Assembly: GCA_003402315.1 (NCBI GenBank)
Contig: QFXI01000009.1
Coordinates: 248,001 to 312,000 of the forward strand
Direction of reading: 5' to 3'
DNA from: Candidatus Nitrotoga sp. LAW
GTDB taxonomy: Bacteria; Pseudomonadota; Gammaproteobacteria; Burkholderiales; Gallionellaceae
DNA: 64,000 bases
The position numbers and the translations under genes were made by a program. Below the pieces are notes generated by a model. That model had not been told where the DNA came from. It saw nothing but the letters and a program-made list of their open reading frames with translations, and did not search any database. Of this stretch, positions 37,567-46,958 are shown in pieces (the stretch's first letter is position 1; every line of letters starts with the position of its first letter).

Positions 37567-39978
37567 ATGAAAAAAATCGGCCGTAATGATCCTTGTCCTT
37601 GTGGCAGCGGTAAAAAACATAAGCATTGCTGCCAGCCAAACGGCGATGTTTCTATGGCAAAAACGCGCTCTTCAGATTTATCAATTCTCCAAGCCATCCA
37701 GATCGCACGGGAGCACCATCAAGCGGGACGCTTACCCCAGGCAGAAGCTATTTATCAGCAAATACTCCAGGTAGAGCCAAACCATCCGGATGCGCTGCAT
37801 TTATTAGGGCTGATAGCCCGTCAAGGGGGAAAGAACGGGATTGCTGTTGGACTTATGAGCAAGGCTATCCGTATAAATCCATCTAATCCAATTTATTACA
37901 TTAATTTGGGGAATGCGCTCAAGGATCAAGGCCAACTGGAAGAAGCTATCCTCAATTACCGTCAAGCGCTTTCAATCAAGCCGGATTTTGCAGAAGTGCA
38001 CAACAATTTGGGGAATGCCCTCAAGGAACGAGGTAATTTGGAAGCGGCGATTGAGAGCTTCCGCCGGTCACTTGCATTGAAGCCGGATTTTGCCGAGACG
38101 CACAGCAATTTGGGCAATGCGCTCAAGGATCAAGGCCAGCTGGAAGAAGCGATAGCCTGCTACGGCCAAGCACTTCTGCTCAGGCCGGATTATGCTGAGG
38201 CATACAACAACTTGGGAAGTGCCCTTAAGGCGCAAAACAAGCTAGATGCAGCAGTCGGAAGTTACCGGAAAGCGGTTTCGCTCAAGCCGGATTTTGTGGA
38301 TGCGCATAACAACTTGGGGAATGCGCTCATGGCACAAGGCAAACTGGAAGCGGCAGTTGTGAGCTTCCACCAGTCGCTCTTGCTCAAACCGGATTTTGCC
38401 GAGGCGCACAACAATTTGGGGAACGCGCTTAAAGATCAAGGCAAATTGGATGCGGCGATTGAGAGCTTCCAGAAGGCGCTCACGTTCCAGCCAGATTTTG
38501 CCGAGGCGCACAGCAACCTCGGGCTTGCGCTACAGAAGCAAGGTAAATTGGACGAGGCGATTACCCGCTACAACAAAGCGCTTTCAATCAAACCGGACTA
38601 TGCCGAAGCGTACAACAACTTGGGGCTTGCGCTACAGGAACAAGGTAAATTAGATGAGGCAGTCGATAACTACCACAAAGCGCTCGCGCTCAGGCCGGAT
38701 TATCCTAAGGCCCGCAGTAACCTGCTTTTTACGCTGAGCTTTTATTCCAAGTGCTTGCCTGATGCCTATCTCGCAGAAGCACGTCACTATGGCAATAACG
38801 TGATGGCAAAGATCCAACCATATACAAGTTGGCCTGTTTATCCAGAAAACGCAACGGAGCGAGGCATGCAGCCGCTTCGGGTTGGTCTGGTCTCCGGAGA
38901 TTTTAGAACGCATCCAGTTGGCTTTTTCCTGGAAAGCATTCTCGCGAATTTGAACCCTGCCCGGGTAGAGCTGGTTGCATATTCGATGTCTCCACAAGAG
39001 GACGAACTCACCGCGCGCATTCGGCCTTGTTTTGTTGCCTGGAATATAATTGTGGGCCTTAGCGACGAAGCCGCAGCCCGGAAGATTCACGACGATGGAA
39101 TTCATATTCTCATTGATCTGACGGGGCATACTGCCAGCAATCGTTTGCCAATGTTTGCACTGAAGCCTGCCCCGGTGCAAGTAAGTTGGTTAGGCTATTT
39201 CGCCACTACCGGGTTACCGACGATAGATTATCTGCTGGCAGACCCAGTATCAGTGCCGGAATCCCACCGGAAGCACTTTACTGAAACAGTGTGGTATCTG
39301 CCAGAAACCCGGCTCTGCTTCACCCCACCTACGAGTAAATCAGGGCTGGAATTAACTCCCTTGCCAGCAATACAGAATGGCTATATCACTTTTGGTTGTT
39401 TCCAAAATATTACCAAGGTAAATGACACTGTGCTGGCTGCATGGGGACGAATTTTCCTTGCCTTGCCAGAAGCACGGCTGCGGCTGCAAAGTAGTCAGAT
39501 GAATTGCTTAACCGCGCGCGAATCTTTGCAACATCGGTTAGCCCAAGCCGGGATAATGCCGGAGCGGGTAATAATGGAAGGGCATGTTCCCAGAGAGGAT
39601 TATCTCACCGCATATGCTAATGTGGATATCATTCTGGATACATTCCCTTATCCCGGGGGCACTACCACCTGCGAAGCTTTATGGATGGGAGTGCCTACAC
39701 TAACCCTCGCCGGCGGCACATTGCTCGCCCGCCAAGGTGCCAGCATACTAACCTGTGCCGGTCTGGAAGATTGGATTGCCAGCGATGAGGGGGACTACGT
39801 AACCCGGGCTCTATTTCACGCTACTGACATTAATCGTTTGGCGCAACTACGGTCAGGATTACGGCAAAAAGTACTTGCTTCGCCGCTTTTTAATGCCCCA
39901 CGTTTTGCCCTGCATCTGGAGGATGCACTGCAAAAAATGTGGCAACAAAAGATGTACCCGGAGTCTAATCACAAATGA
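37567..39978 (+). CDS. SEC-C/TPR/SPINDLY-type O-GlcNAc transferase-like protein
   Basis: The 803-residue protein fuses three modules. Residues 1–24 form a SEC-C zinc motif (RNDPCPCGSGKKHKHCC) normally found at the end of SecA. Residues about 30–385 hold roughly ten tetratricopeptide repeats of 34 residues (pattern NNLGNALKDQGKLDAAIESF). Residues about 430–800 are an OGT C-terminal domain of the SPINDLY/COG3914 type: GLVSGDFRTHPVGFFLE, LIDLTGHTASNRLPMF, PAPVQVSWLGYFATTG and GTTTCEALWMGVPTLTL. It probably glycosylates a cell-surface or pilus protein. Two further glycan-type genes follow. Confidence 0.88.
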   Translation: MKKIGRNDPCPCGSGKKHKHCCQPNGDVSMAKTRSSDLSILQAIQIAREHHQAGRLPQAEAIYQQILQVEPNHPDALHLLGLIARQGGKNGIAVGLMSKAIRINPSNPIYYINLGNALKDQGQLEEAILNYRQALSIKPDFAEVHNNLGNALKERGNLEAAIESFRRSLALKPDFAETHSNLGNALKDQGQLEEAIACYGQALLLRPDYAEAYNNLGSALKAQNKLDAAVGSYRKAVSLKPDFVDAHNNLGNALMAQGKLEAAVVSFHQSLLLKPDFAEAHNNLGNALKDQGKLDAAIESFQKALTFQPDFAEAHSNLGLALQKQGKLDEAITRYNKALSIKPDYAEAYNNLGLALQEQGKLDEAVDNYHKALALRPDYPKARSNLLFTLSFYSKCLPDAYLAEARHYGNNVMAKIQPYTSWPVYPENATERGMQPLRVGLVSGDFRTHPVGFFLESILANLNPARVELVAYSMSPQEDELTARIRPCFVAWNIIVGLSDEAAARKIHDDGIHILIDLTGHTASNRLPMFALKPAPVQVSWLGYFATTGLPTIDYLLADPVSVPESHRKHFTETVWYLPETRLCFTPPTSKSGLELTPLPAIQNGYITFGCFQNITKVNDTVLAAWGRIFLALPEARLRLQSSQMNCLTARESLQHRLAQAGIMPERVIMEGHVPREDYLTAYANVDIILDTFPYPGGTTTCEALWMGVPTLTLAGGTLLARQGASILTCAGLEDWIASDEGDYVTRALFHATDINRLAQLRSGLRQKVLASPLFNAPRFALHLEDALQKMWQQKMYPESNHK
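37891..38712 (+). repeat. 102-bp tandem repeats encoding TPR units
   Basis: At least eight 102-bp units with high identity at DNA level (each with an AACAATTTGGG(G/A)AATGCGCT-type core) encode the TPRs. Such an array can lose or gain whole repeats in frame. Confidence 0.85.
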
Positions 39979-40213
39979 GTTGCGTGGTGCTTACCAGAAG
40001 CATGCATTACACGAACGCTTAAAGCTTATTATTCCATCTGCAGCCAAATTTTTGGCATCGTTTCTGTCTTGGCAAACGGACAACATAAACAACTTAAAGT
40101 TCAATCTATTTGGGGACTTAACTTATGAATATATGCATTCAAAGCACATTAATTCAGTGCTGAATTAGTCCATGCAGCGTGTATAATCTTCAATTTTAAT
40201 ATTTCTTGAATTT

Positions 40214-41404
40214 GTGAGCCAATCTCCTTCCTTCACTGGTGAGCGCTTTTTGCCCGAGTGCAGCGGTGAAATCTGGTATGAACATTGGCATCGTTATGCC
40301 TTGGCGCGCCAGTTAAGCCAACATTGCACAGTTTTAGATGTAGCCTGCGGTGAAGGCTATGGTGCCGCCATGGTGGCTGAAACCGCATATAAAGTGGTGG
40401 GTGTCGATTTATCCGTTGATGTAATTCAGCATGCCACAAATAATTATAGGCATCACGCTAACCTGCAATTCGTTACGGCTTCATGTGAATGTTTGCCATT
40501 TCCAGATGCAAGCTTTGACTTCGCAATCTCCTTTGAAACAATAGAGCACATTGAAAAACAAAAAGAATTTATTTCTGAACTCAAGCGTGTTCTACGCCCG
40601 GATGGGATATTGATCCTGTCCTCTCCAAACAAGCGGCTGTATTCCGATGCACATGATTACCATAATGAATTTCATGTACGCGAATTGTATCGGAATGAGC
40701 TGGACGAATTGCTGCATGAAGCTTTTCCGCATATGTTTTGGCTTGGCCAGAAACTATTGTTCCATTCCGCCATCTGGCCGGAAAACCAAGCCTGCGCTAC
40801 AACAGAATATTTGGTTAACGATGGTAGGCAAGTTACTGTAGTCAGCCGTCCCTCTGTCGAGCCAATGTATTACATCGTAGTCTGTAGCCGTAATCCAGCC
40901 ATGCTACCCACCGCGCTCAATAAACTTTCTTTGTTTAGTGACAGCGCCGAAATGATTTATCAGGACTATGCCAAACAAACCCGGCGCGTGATGGAGCTGG
41001 ATCAACTTCTCAAAGATCGCGAATGCCTCATTGCTGAGCGTGATCGTTTTCTCTCACTCCGCACCCAACAAATGGAAGAACGCGAACGCCTGATTGCTGA
41101 ACGTGATGCACTTCTGGACATGCGCACCGAACAATTAAATGAACGTACTGGGCAGTTAAGTGAACGTACCGAACATTTAAATGTTCGTACTGAACAATTA
41201 AATGTTTGTGCCGAGCAGTTAAATGAGCGTACTGAAGAAATAATCAAACTCAATGCACTTCTGGCACTACGCAACGAACACATTACTGAACAAGAGCGCC
41301 TACATATTGCTCTCAAACAGCAAATTGACTATCGCGCCAGTCTGGTTTGGTGGCTAAAATCGCCGTTACGTTTCATTACACGTGCTCTCAAAGGGAACTC
41401 TTGA
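40214..41404 (+). CDS. SAM-dependent methyltransferase with coiled-coil tail
   Basis: The 396-residue protein starts with GTG. The class I methyltransferase domain has VLDVACGEGYGAAMVAE near residue 38, VGVDLSVDVIQHA, and FDFAISFETIEHIEK. From about residue 265 to 370 it is a long coiled coil with repeats of LNERTEQ type, and ends with a basic/hydrophobic segment (WWLKSPLRFITRAL). Similar proteins in glycan clusters modify sugars or measure chain length, which is inference here. A TATAAT box lies about 28 bases upstream of the GTG (40181–40186). Confidence 0.85.
   Translation: MSQSPSFTGERFLPECSGEIWYEHWHRYALARQLSQHCTVLDVACGEGYGAAMVAETAYKVVGVDLSVDVIQHATNNYRHHANLQFVTASCECLPFPDASFDFAISFETIEHIEKQKEFISELKRVLRPDGILILSSPNKRLYSDAHDYHNEFHVRELYRNELDELLHEAFPHMFWLGQKLLFHSAIWPENQACATTEYLVNDGRQVTVVSRPSVEPMYYIVVCSRNPAMLPTALNKLSLFSDSAEMIYQDYAKQTRRVMELDQLLKDRECLIAERDRFLSLRTQQMEERERLIAERDALLDMRTEQLNERTGQLSERTEHLNVRTEQLNVCAEQLNERTEEIIKLNALLALRNEHITEQERLHIALKQQIDYRASLVWWLKSPLRFITRALKGNS
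41118..41245 (+). repeat. 21-bp tandem repeats in the coiled-coil region
   Basis: About six imperfect 21-bp units encode heptads of the form E(Q/H)LN(E/V)RT. They keep heptad phase, so copy number can vary without disrupting the coil. Confidence 0.8.
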
Positions 41405-41410
41405 ATTAGC

Positions 41411-43675
41411 ATGTTATCCCCAGCAATCGACATCATCATCCCGGTCTATAATGCATACGATGACTTGCAGCGCTGTCTCGACAGCGTGCTTCGCACCACC
41501 AAGCCCCATCACCGCATCATCATGATCGACGATTGCTCGACGGATAGTCGCATCGCCGACTATTTTGAGACGCAGCGTAGCGCAGCAGATCCACGTCTGT
41601 GGCTGCTCCAGAACGATACAAATCTCGGCTTTGTCAGCACCGTTAACCGTGGCATGTCGCTCAGCCACAATGATGTCGTATTGCTCAATTCCGATACCAT
41701 TGTTACCTCGGGCTGGTTGGAAAAACTTTGCCATTGCGCCGATTCAGACCCGCATATCGGCACAATCACGCCGTTTTCTAACAATGCCGAAATTTGCTCG
41801 TTCCCGAACTTTTGCCAAGATAACGCATTGCCGCAAGGAATGAACGCGGAGGACGTCAATTGCGCCATTGAGGCAGCCGCCCTTCGCATTTATCCTGACA
41901 TACCTACCGGAGTCGGTTTTTGCATGTTTATTCGGCGCCGTCTGCTTAATAAAATCGGCCTGTTCGACGCGGTTACTTTCCGTCTCGGCTACGGCGAGGA
42001 AAATGATTTTTGTATGCGGGCGTTGGCGGCTGGCTGGCGCAATGTACTGTGCGACGACACTTTCGTCCAGCATGTCGGCAACTGCTCATTTAGTACGAAA
42101 AAAAAGACACTAGCTGAAGAAAATATGCAGCGCTTACTAGCTAAACATCCAGACTATATGCAGCGTGTAATGGCTTTCATCGCAGCCGACCCGATCAAAC
42201 CGATCCGCCAGTTGGCACAATCGTTCCTGGCGCTCACCGGAACGGCTGGCGACAAGCCTGGCATCCTGCATATCATGCATGGCCGTAGCGGCGGCACTGA
42301 ACAGCACACCCGTAGCTTGATACACAGTGACGGCGGGGGCTGCCGCCATTATTTGCTAGTCACCATGGATGATGTCTGGCAACTTAAGGATGCCAACAGC
42401 GGAGAGCTGTTAACTTATCAATTCAACCGACAACCCGACCAGCTGTGGACAGATTTTCTGGCCAGCTTGTGCGCCAGTTTTCGTATCCATTTGTGCCATG
42501 TGCATCATCTGGCTGGCTGCCGGCCGGGCTTGCTAGAAGCGATGCGCAACCTGGGCATTCCATTTGGCTTCAGTGTGCACGATTTTTTTCTGGCTTGTCC
42601 GACGATCAACCTGCTCGACACCACAGGAATTTATTGTGGCAGCGAAACTGATGCATCGCGCTGTCAAAACTGCCTTAACGCCCAACCAGATTTCCGCGGC
42701 ATTGACATTGTTGCTTGGCGCGCAGTGCATGCGGATTTCATTGAACGGGCAGTATTCGTGATTGCCCCCAGCGACTTGGCCGCCGAGATGTTCCGTCGTT
42801 ATTTTCCGCGCAACGATGTTCGCGTTATCCAGCACGGTGTCGATCTCACCGCCAACCGCAGTAATGCCCTGACATCGGCACTACTGTTGCCAAAGGATGC
42901 GTATCAAAGTATCGGTGTATTGGGTGCGATTGGCCCGGTCAAAGGTGCCCGCCAACTGGAGCGTTTAGTAGCACGCAGCCGCGAACGCAAGCTGCCTTTT
43001 CGCTGGGTTGTGGTCGGCTATATGGATCGCCAGTTTCAGCCATATCAGTCCGCCGATACTTTATTGACAGTGCATGGCCAATATACGCCAGATCATATGG
43101 AAGACTTGCTCGACCATTATCGAATTAACCTGGTAGTGTTCCCCTCCGCCGGCCCGGAAACCTATTGCTACACCCTAACCGAAGCCTGGATGGCTGGACG
43201 GCCTGCATTGGTGCCGCCAATTGGCGCGCTGTATGAGCGTGTGCAAACGAACGGTGCCGGTTGGATCATGCAAGACTGGTGTGATACTGATGCTATTTTA
43301 GACGACATCATTTCGATATTACGGCCAGAAAACAGTACCGATTTTGTGCACAAGCAAGCGCAAGCGCGGGCAGTGCCGGTCACCTCAGTACGCGACATGG
43401 CTAATGCCACCGAAATGGTTTACCACGAAGTTTTGTCGCGGCAAGCCGTCAAGTTTGCCGCGCCATTGCCGCAAACCACCCTTTACACCGCGCTGCAAAC
43501 TGCGCTGGGAGTGGCTGCAGCCAACAAACACCGTACCCTGTCAATAGGTGAACACTGGCTGCTGCGGCTTGCACATCTTGGCTTGCGTTTGCGCTATACA
43601 TTGCTGGGTCGCTGGCTATACCGCATCATTCCAGTCCGATGGCAACAAATCCTGAAGAAACGACTATTGGCATAA
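41411..43675 (+). CDS. Two-domain glycosyltransferase (GT2 plus GT4-like)
   Basis: The 754-residue protein has an N-terminal GT2-type domain with IIIPVYNAYDDLQRCLDS, IDDCSTD, LLNSDTIVTSGWLEKL and a GYGEENDFCMRA acceptor segment (residues 1–260). A second GT-B-like region (about 280–650) has HGRSGGTEQHTRSLI, SVHDFFLACPTINLLD, VIQHGVDL and PSAGPETYCYTLTEAWMAGRPALVP. It starts 6 bases after the methyltransferase stop, so both are co-transcribed. With the OGT-like gene upstream this is a glycan-assembly cluster, probably for pili or the cell surface. Confidence 0.87.
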   Translation: MLSPAIDIIIPVYNAYDDLQRCLDSVLRTTKPHHRIIMIDDCSTDSRIADYFETQRSAADPRLWLLQNDTNLGFVSTVNRGMSLSHNDVVLLNSDTIVTSGWLEKLCHCADSDPHIGTITPFSNNAEICSFPNFCQDNALPQGMNAEDVNCAIEAAALRIYPDIPTGVGFCMFIRRRLLNKIGLFDAVTFRLGYGEENDFCMRALAAGWRNVLCDDTFVQHVGNCSFSTKKKTLAEENMQRLLAKHPDYMQRVMAFIAADPIKPIRQLAQSFLALTGTAGDKPGILHIMHGRSGGTEQHTRSLIHSDGGGCRHYLLVTMDDVWQLKDANSGELLTYQFNRQPDQLWTDFLASLCASFRIHLCHVHHLAGCRPGLLEAMRNLGIPFGFSVHDFFLACPTINLLDTTGIYCGSETDASRCQNCLNAQPDFRGIDIVAWRAVHADFIERAVFVIAPSDLAAEMFRRYFPRNDVRVIQHGVDLTANRSNALTSALLLPKDAYQSIGVLGAIGPVKGARQLERLVARSRERKLPFRWVVVGYMDRQFQPYQSADTLLTVHGQYTPDHMEDLLDHYRINLVVFPSAGPETYCYTLTEAWMAGRPALVPPIGALYERVQTNGAGWIMQDWCDTDAILDDIISILRPENSTDFVHKQAQARAVPVTSVRDMANATEMVYHEVLSRQAVKFAAPLPQTTLYTALQTALGVAAANKHRTLSIGEHWLLRLAHLGLRLRYTLLGRWLYRIIPVRWQQILKKRLLA

Positions 43676-44147
43676 GTATTTTTAAGGTAACGTTTCCTGA
43701 GATGCTTGGGAGAATTGAGCATTCATTGCTTTTATAGGAATTGAAACGATACAGCTCATTATTACCCCCACTTTATAACCGGGGAGCCGAAAACGGCTTT
43801 GGCACTTTATTTAAATACCCATAACAACCACCACCCACCGCGTGCTTTGAATCACCGAATACCCATCCAGTCATTGCAAAAGTGGCAAAAAAAACCAGAT
43901 TTATTAGTTAAGGGCACCTCTAAAGTGTGTCTATAAACAAGCAAAACTTAACACTACAAAAACATGGCCAATTAGCCACAGACTTGCCAAGCAATTAAAG
44001 CTCAGCGTGATGTGACCGATATAAACCAAACGCAGCCAAGCTCAATAAGTCGAGACGATTACTTACTGATCATTCTGCGCTAAACAGCTGTATATCCCAT
44101 AACGGATTGCTTAATTTTGTCGCGAATATAGTCACAAAGGAAACACC
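43676..44147. other. 472-base intergenic region before pilC
   Basis: No gene is visible. A weak AGCCG/CGGCT hairpin at 43785–43798 followed by TTTGG may end the glycosyltransferase transcript. At 43912 there is one copy of the 13-base end sequence of the MITE found at 47970. The usual pilB gene is not present here. Confidence 0.5.
43912..43924 (+). repeat. Solo terminal-repeat copy of the MITE family
   Basis: GGGCACCTCTAAA is identical to the left end of the 180-bp MITE at 47970. No matching inverted end was found nearby, so this may be a decayed copy or chance. Confidence 0.45.
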
Positions 44148-45365
44148 ATGGCAGCGGAAAATTTGAAAAAAAAAGAATTCCAATATCGATGGGAGGGTAA
44201 GGATAAATCCGGCAAACTGGTAAAAGGTGAGGTACGGGCTGTCGGCGATGCTGTTGCTGCCACACAACTGAGACGGCAGGGCATTAATATTACCAGCATA
44301 AAAAAAACCCGCAGTGGCGGGGGTAAAAAAATCACCCAAAAAGATCTCACGCTGTTCACACGCCAGCTTGCTGTCATGATGAAATCCGGCGTACCGTTAC
44401 TACAATCATTCGACATTGTCGGTAAGGGACACCATAACCCTTCCGTTTCCCGCCTGCTAAACGATATTAAAACCGATGTAGAAACGGGTAGCAGTTTAGA
44501 ACAAGCATTCCGGAAATTCCCACTATATTTTGACGATCTGTTTTGTAATCTGATCGGAGCGGGCGAACACGCCGGTATTTTGGACAGCTTGCTGGACCGC
44601 TTGGCGACCTACCAGGAAAAAACACTGGCGATCAAGAATAAAATCAAAGGGGCGTTAATGTATCCCGTTTCAATTATTGTAATCGCCTTTATTATCACCG
44701 CAGTGATCATGATATTTGTAATCCCCGCGTTTAAACAGTTATTCTCCAGCTTTGGCGCGGATCTGCCCGCACCTACGCTAATTATGATGAGCATCTCTGA
44801 TTTTTTCGTTGCTTATTGGTGGGCGATTTTCAGTACTTTAGGAGGCGGTCTTTACGCCTTCTTTTATTTTTGGAAACGCAACAAAAAAATGCAGGACGCT
44901 ATCGACAGAATAATGCTCAAACTACCAATTTTCGGAAATGTAATACGTAAGGCCTCCATAGCGCGATGGACACGTACACTGGCAACCATGTTTGCCGCCG
45001 GTGTGCCCCTAGTCGAGGCGCTTAACTCAGTGGCAGGCGCTTCTGGCAACGTGGTGTATTTTGATGCAACCAAAATAATCCAGCGGGAAGTCAGTCAAGG
45101 TGGCACCCTGACGGCAGCCATGCAAGACGTAGGCGTATTCCCCAGCATGGTATTGCAAATGGTCGCAATTGGCGAAGAAGCAGGCTCTCTGGATGGCATG
45201 TTAAACAAAGTGGCGGATTTTTTTGAGGCGGAAGTCGACGACGCAGTAGCAGCGCTAGCCAGCTTGATGGAGCCTATCATTATGGTGGTATTAGGCACAC
45301 TAATCGGCGGTATGGTGGTCGCGATGTATCTGCCTATTTTCAAGATGGGGCAAGCTGTTGGTTAA
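44148..45365 (+). CDS. pilC: PilC, type IV pilus inner-membrane platform protein
   Basis: The 405-residue protein is a PilC/GspF-family platform protein that anchors the pilus motor. It has two GspF domains of about 120 residues (FTRQLAVMMKSGVPLLQSFDIV near residue 68 and RWTRTLATMFAAGVPLVEALN near residue 274) with three hydrophobic segments. The start has AAGGA 7 bases upstream. It is directly followed by pilD. pilB is missing upstream, which is unusual for a pilBCD operon. Confidence 0.95.
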   Translation: MAAENLKKKEFQYRWEGKDKSGKLVKGEVRAVGDAVAATQLRRQGINITSIKKTRSGGGKKITQKDLTLFTRQLAVMMKSGVPLLQSFDIVGKGHHNPSVSRLLNDIKTDVETGSSLEQAFRKFPLYFDDLFCNLIGAGEHAGILDSLLDRLATYQEKTLAIKNKIKGALMYPVSIIVIAFIITAVIMIFVIPAFKQLFSSFGADLPAPTLIMMSISDFFVAYWWAIFSTLGGGLYAFFYFWKRNKKMQDAIDRIMLKLPIFGNVIRKASIARWTRTLATMFAAGVPLVEALNSVAGASGNVVYFDATKIIQREVSQGGTLTAAMQDVGVFPSMVLQMVAIGEEAGSLDGMLNKVADFFEAEVDDAVAALASLMEPIIMVVLGTLIGGMVVAMYLPIFKMGQAVG

Positions 45366-45394
45366 ATCACTTTAGGTAGGAAGCAGGTTCAACC

Positions 45395-46267
45395 ATGACA
45401 GCATTCATTGAGTTACTGCAAAACCTCCCGTTTTTTTTCATTATTCTATGTGGCATTATCGGTCTACTGGTGGGTAGTTTTCTAAATGTTGTCATTCATC
45501 GCCTGCCCAAGATGATGGAGCGTGAGTGGCATGCCCAATGCGCTGAACTCACCGGCAATGAACCAGCAAATGTACCGCCTTACAACTTGTTCATGCCGCA
45601 TTCCGCCTGTCCGCACTGTGGCCACAAAATAAGCGCACTGGAAAACATACCGGTCATCAGCTATTTGCTGCTATGCGGCAAATGCAAGGGTTGCAGCGCA
45701 CATATCTCAGCACGGTACCCCATCGTGGAAATGGTGTCTGGACTCCTGAGCGCCTATGTCGCATGGCATTTCGGCTTCGGTTTAACTGCCGCGGCCGCGT
45801 TGGTGTTTATCTGGATGCTGCTGGCACTAACCTGCATTGACCTCGATACCCAACTGCTGCCAGATGACATCACATTGCCACTTCTGTGGCTGGGTCTACT
45901 GTTTAATTTGTCTACAACATTTACTGACATTAACAGTGCCGTCATCGGCGCAATCACAGGGTATCTAGCGCTATGGAGCATATATTGGCTATTCAAGCTC
46001 GCCACCGGCAAGGAAGGCATGGGCTATGGTGATTTCAAGCTGCTGGCGGCAATCGGCGCATGGCTGGGCTGGCAAATGCTACCACTGGTTATTATGCTCT
46101 CTTCAATAGTAGGCGCAGTGGTCGGCGTTACATTGATTATCGCGGCACGCCTTGGCCGCAACGTCCCTATTCCATTCGGCCCGTATTTGGCGGGCGGCGG
46201 CGTGATTGCGTTATTCTGGGGACAATCCCTTACACAGGGCTATCTGCAACTGTTCAGCATTCAATGA
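45395..46267 (+). CDS. pilD: PilD, prepilin peptidase and methyltransferase
   Basis: The 290-residue membrane enzyme cleaves and N-methylates type IV prepilins. The two CxxC pairs (CPHCGHK and CGKCKGC) form the cytoplasmic zinc-binding loop. Active-site aspartates are in CIDLDTQLLPDD and in GYGDFKLLAAIGAWLG (the GxGD motif). Eight hydrophobic segments are present. Its stop overlaps the coaE start (ATGA), so pilC, pilD and coaE are one unit. Confidence 0.95.
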   Translation: MTAFIELLQNLPFFFIILCGIIGLLVGSFLNVVIHRLPKMMEREWHAQCAELTGNEPANVPPYNLFMPHSACPHCGHKISALENIPVISYLLLCGKCKGCSAHISARYPIVEMVSGLLSAYVAWHFGFGLTAAAALVFIWMLLALTCIDLDTQLLPDDITLPLLWLGLLFNLSTTFTDINSAVIGAITGYLALWSIYWLFKLATGKEGMGYGDFKLLAAIGAWLGWQMLPLVIMLSSIVGAVVGVTLIIAARLGRNVPIPFGPYLAGGGVIALFWGQSLTQGYLQLFSIQ

Positions 46268-46881
46268 TATATCGCGTCGGACTAACCGGGGGTATTGGCA
46301 GCGGCAAGAGCACAGTTGCGTCGCTATTCAAAGAATGCGGTGCATTAGTCATCGATAGCGATATCATTTCACATCAAGTGACCCAATCCGGTGGCATGGC
46401 CATCGCTGCAATCCGCACGGCATTCGGAGATAGCTATATCGATGCCAGTGGCGCATTGGACAGAGCGTCCATGCGTCAATTGATATTTTCTGATCATGCC
46501 GCCAAGCTGAAATTGGAGGCTATTCTGCACCCACTAATCCGCGCACAAATTCTGGTACAGATCGACACTGCCAATATTCACAGCCCCCCTGTATCCCCCT
46601 ATGTATTGTTGGTCATTCCACTACTATTTGAAACGCTCAACTACCACGAACTGGTGCAGCGCACATTAGTGGTGGATTGCGCGGAAACCACCCAAATTAC
46701 ACGCACCATGCAGCGTAGTGGGCTGGATGAACAAACAGTGCGTACCATCATGGCATCTCAAATCACACGTACCGAAAGACTACGGCTTGCCGATGACATT
46801 ATTCAAAATGATGGCAACCTGGATATTTTGCGTCAGCGGGTTACCAATCTACACCAGTACTATCAAGCCATTTCCTCATAA
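46264..46881 (+). CDS. coaE: CoaE, dephospho-CoA kinase
   Basis: The 205-residue enzyme phosphorylates dephospho-CoA, the last step of coenzyme A synthesis. The P-loop GGIGSGKST is at residues 9–17, DSDIISH follows, and the LEAILHPLIR and PLLFE segments match the family. The ATG at 46264 overlaps the pilD stop; a longer frame upstream is read through pilD and is not the gene. pilD–coaE–zapD–yacG is a common order in proteobacteria. Confidence 0.95.
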   Translation: MIYRVGLTGGIGSGKSTVASLFKECGALVIDSDIISHQVTQSGGMAIAAIRTAFGDSYIDASGALDRASMRQLIFSDHAAKLKLEAILHPLIRAQILVQIDTANIHSPPVSPYVLLVIPLLFETLNYHELVQRTLVVDCAETTQITRTMQRSGLDEQTVRTIMASQITRTERLRLADDIIQNDGNLDILRQRVTNLHQYYQAISS

Positions 46882-46958
46882 ATTGATTGACGGTATATAA
46901 TGGCCGGAATATATTGGTCATTTTCGTAACCCACACTCGCCTCCATCCTACTTGCATT

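Noticed and set aside
46060-46263. Extended N-terminus of coaE
   Set aside because: The upstream part of this frame lies inside pilD in another register. The P-loop and the ATG overlapping the pilD stop define the real start at 46264.
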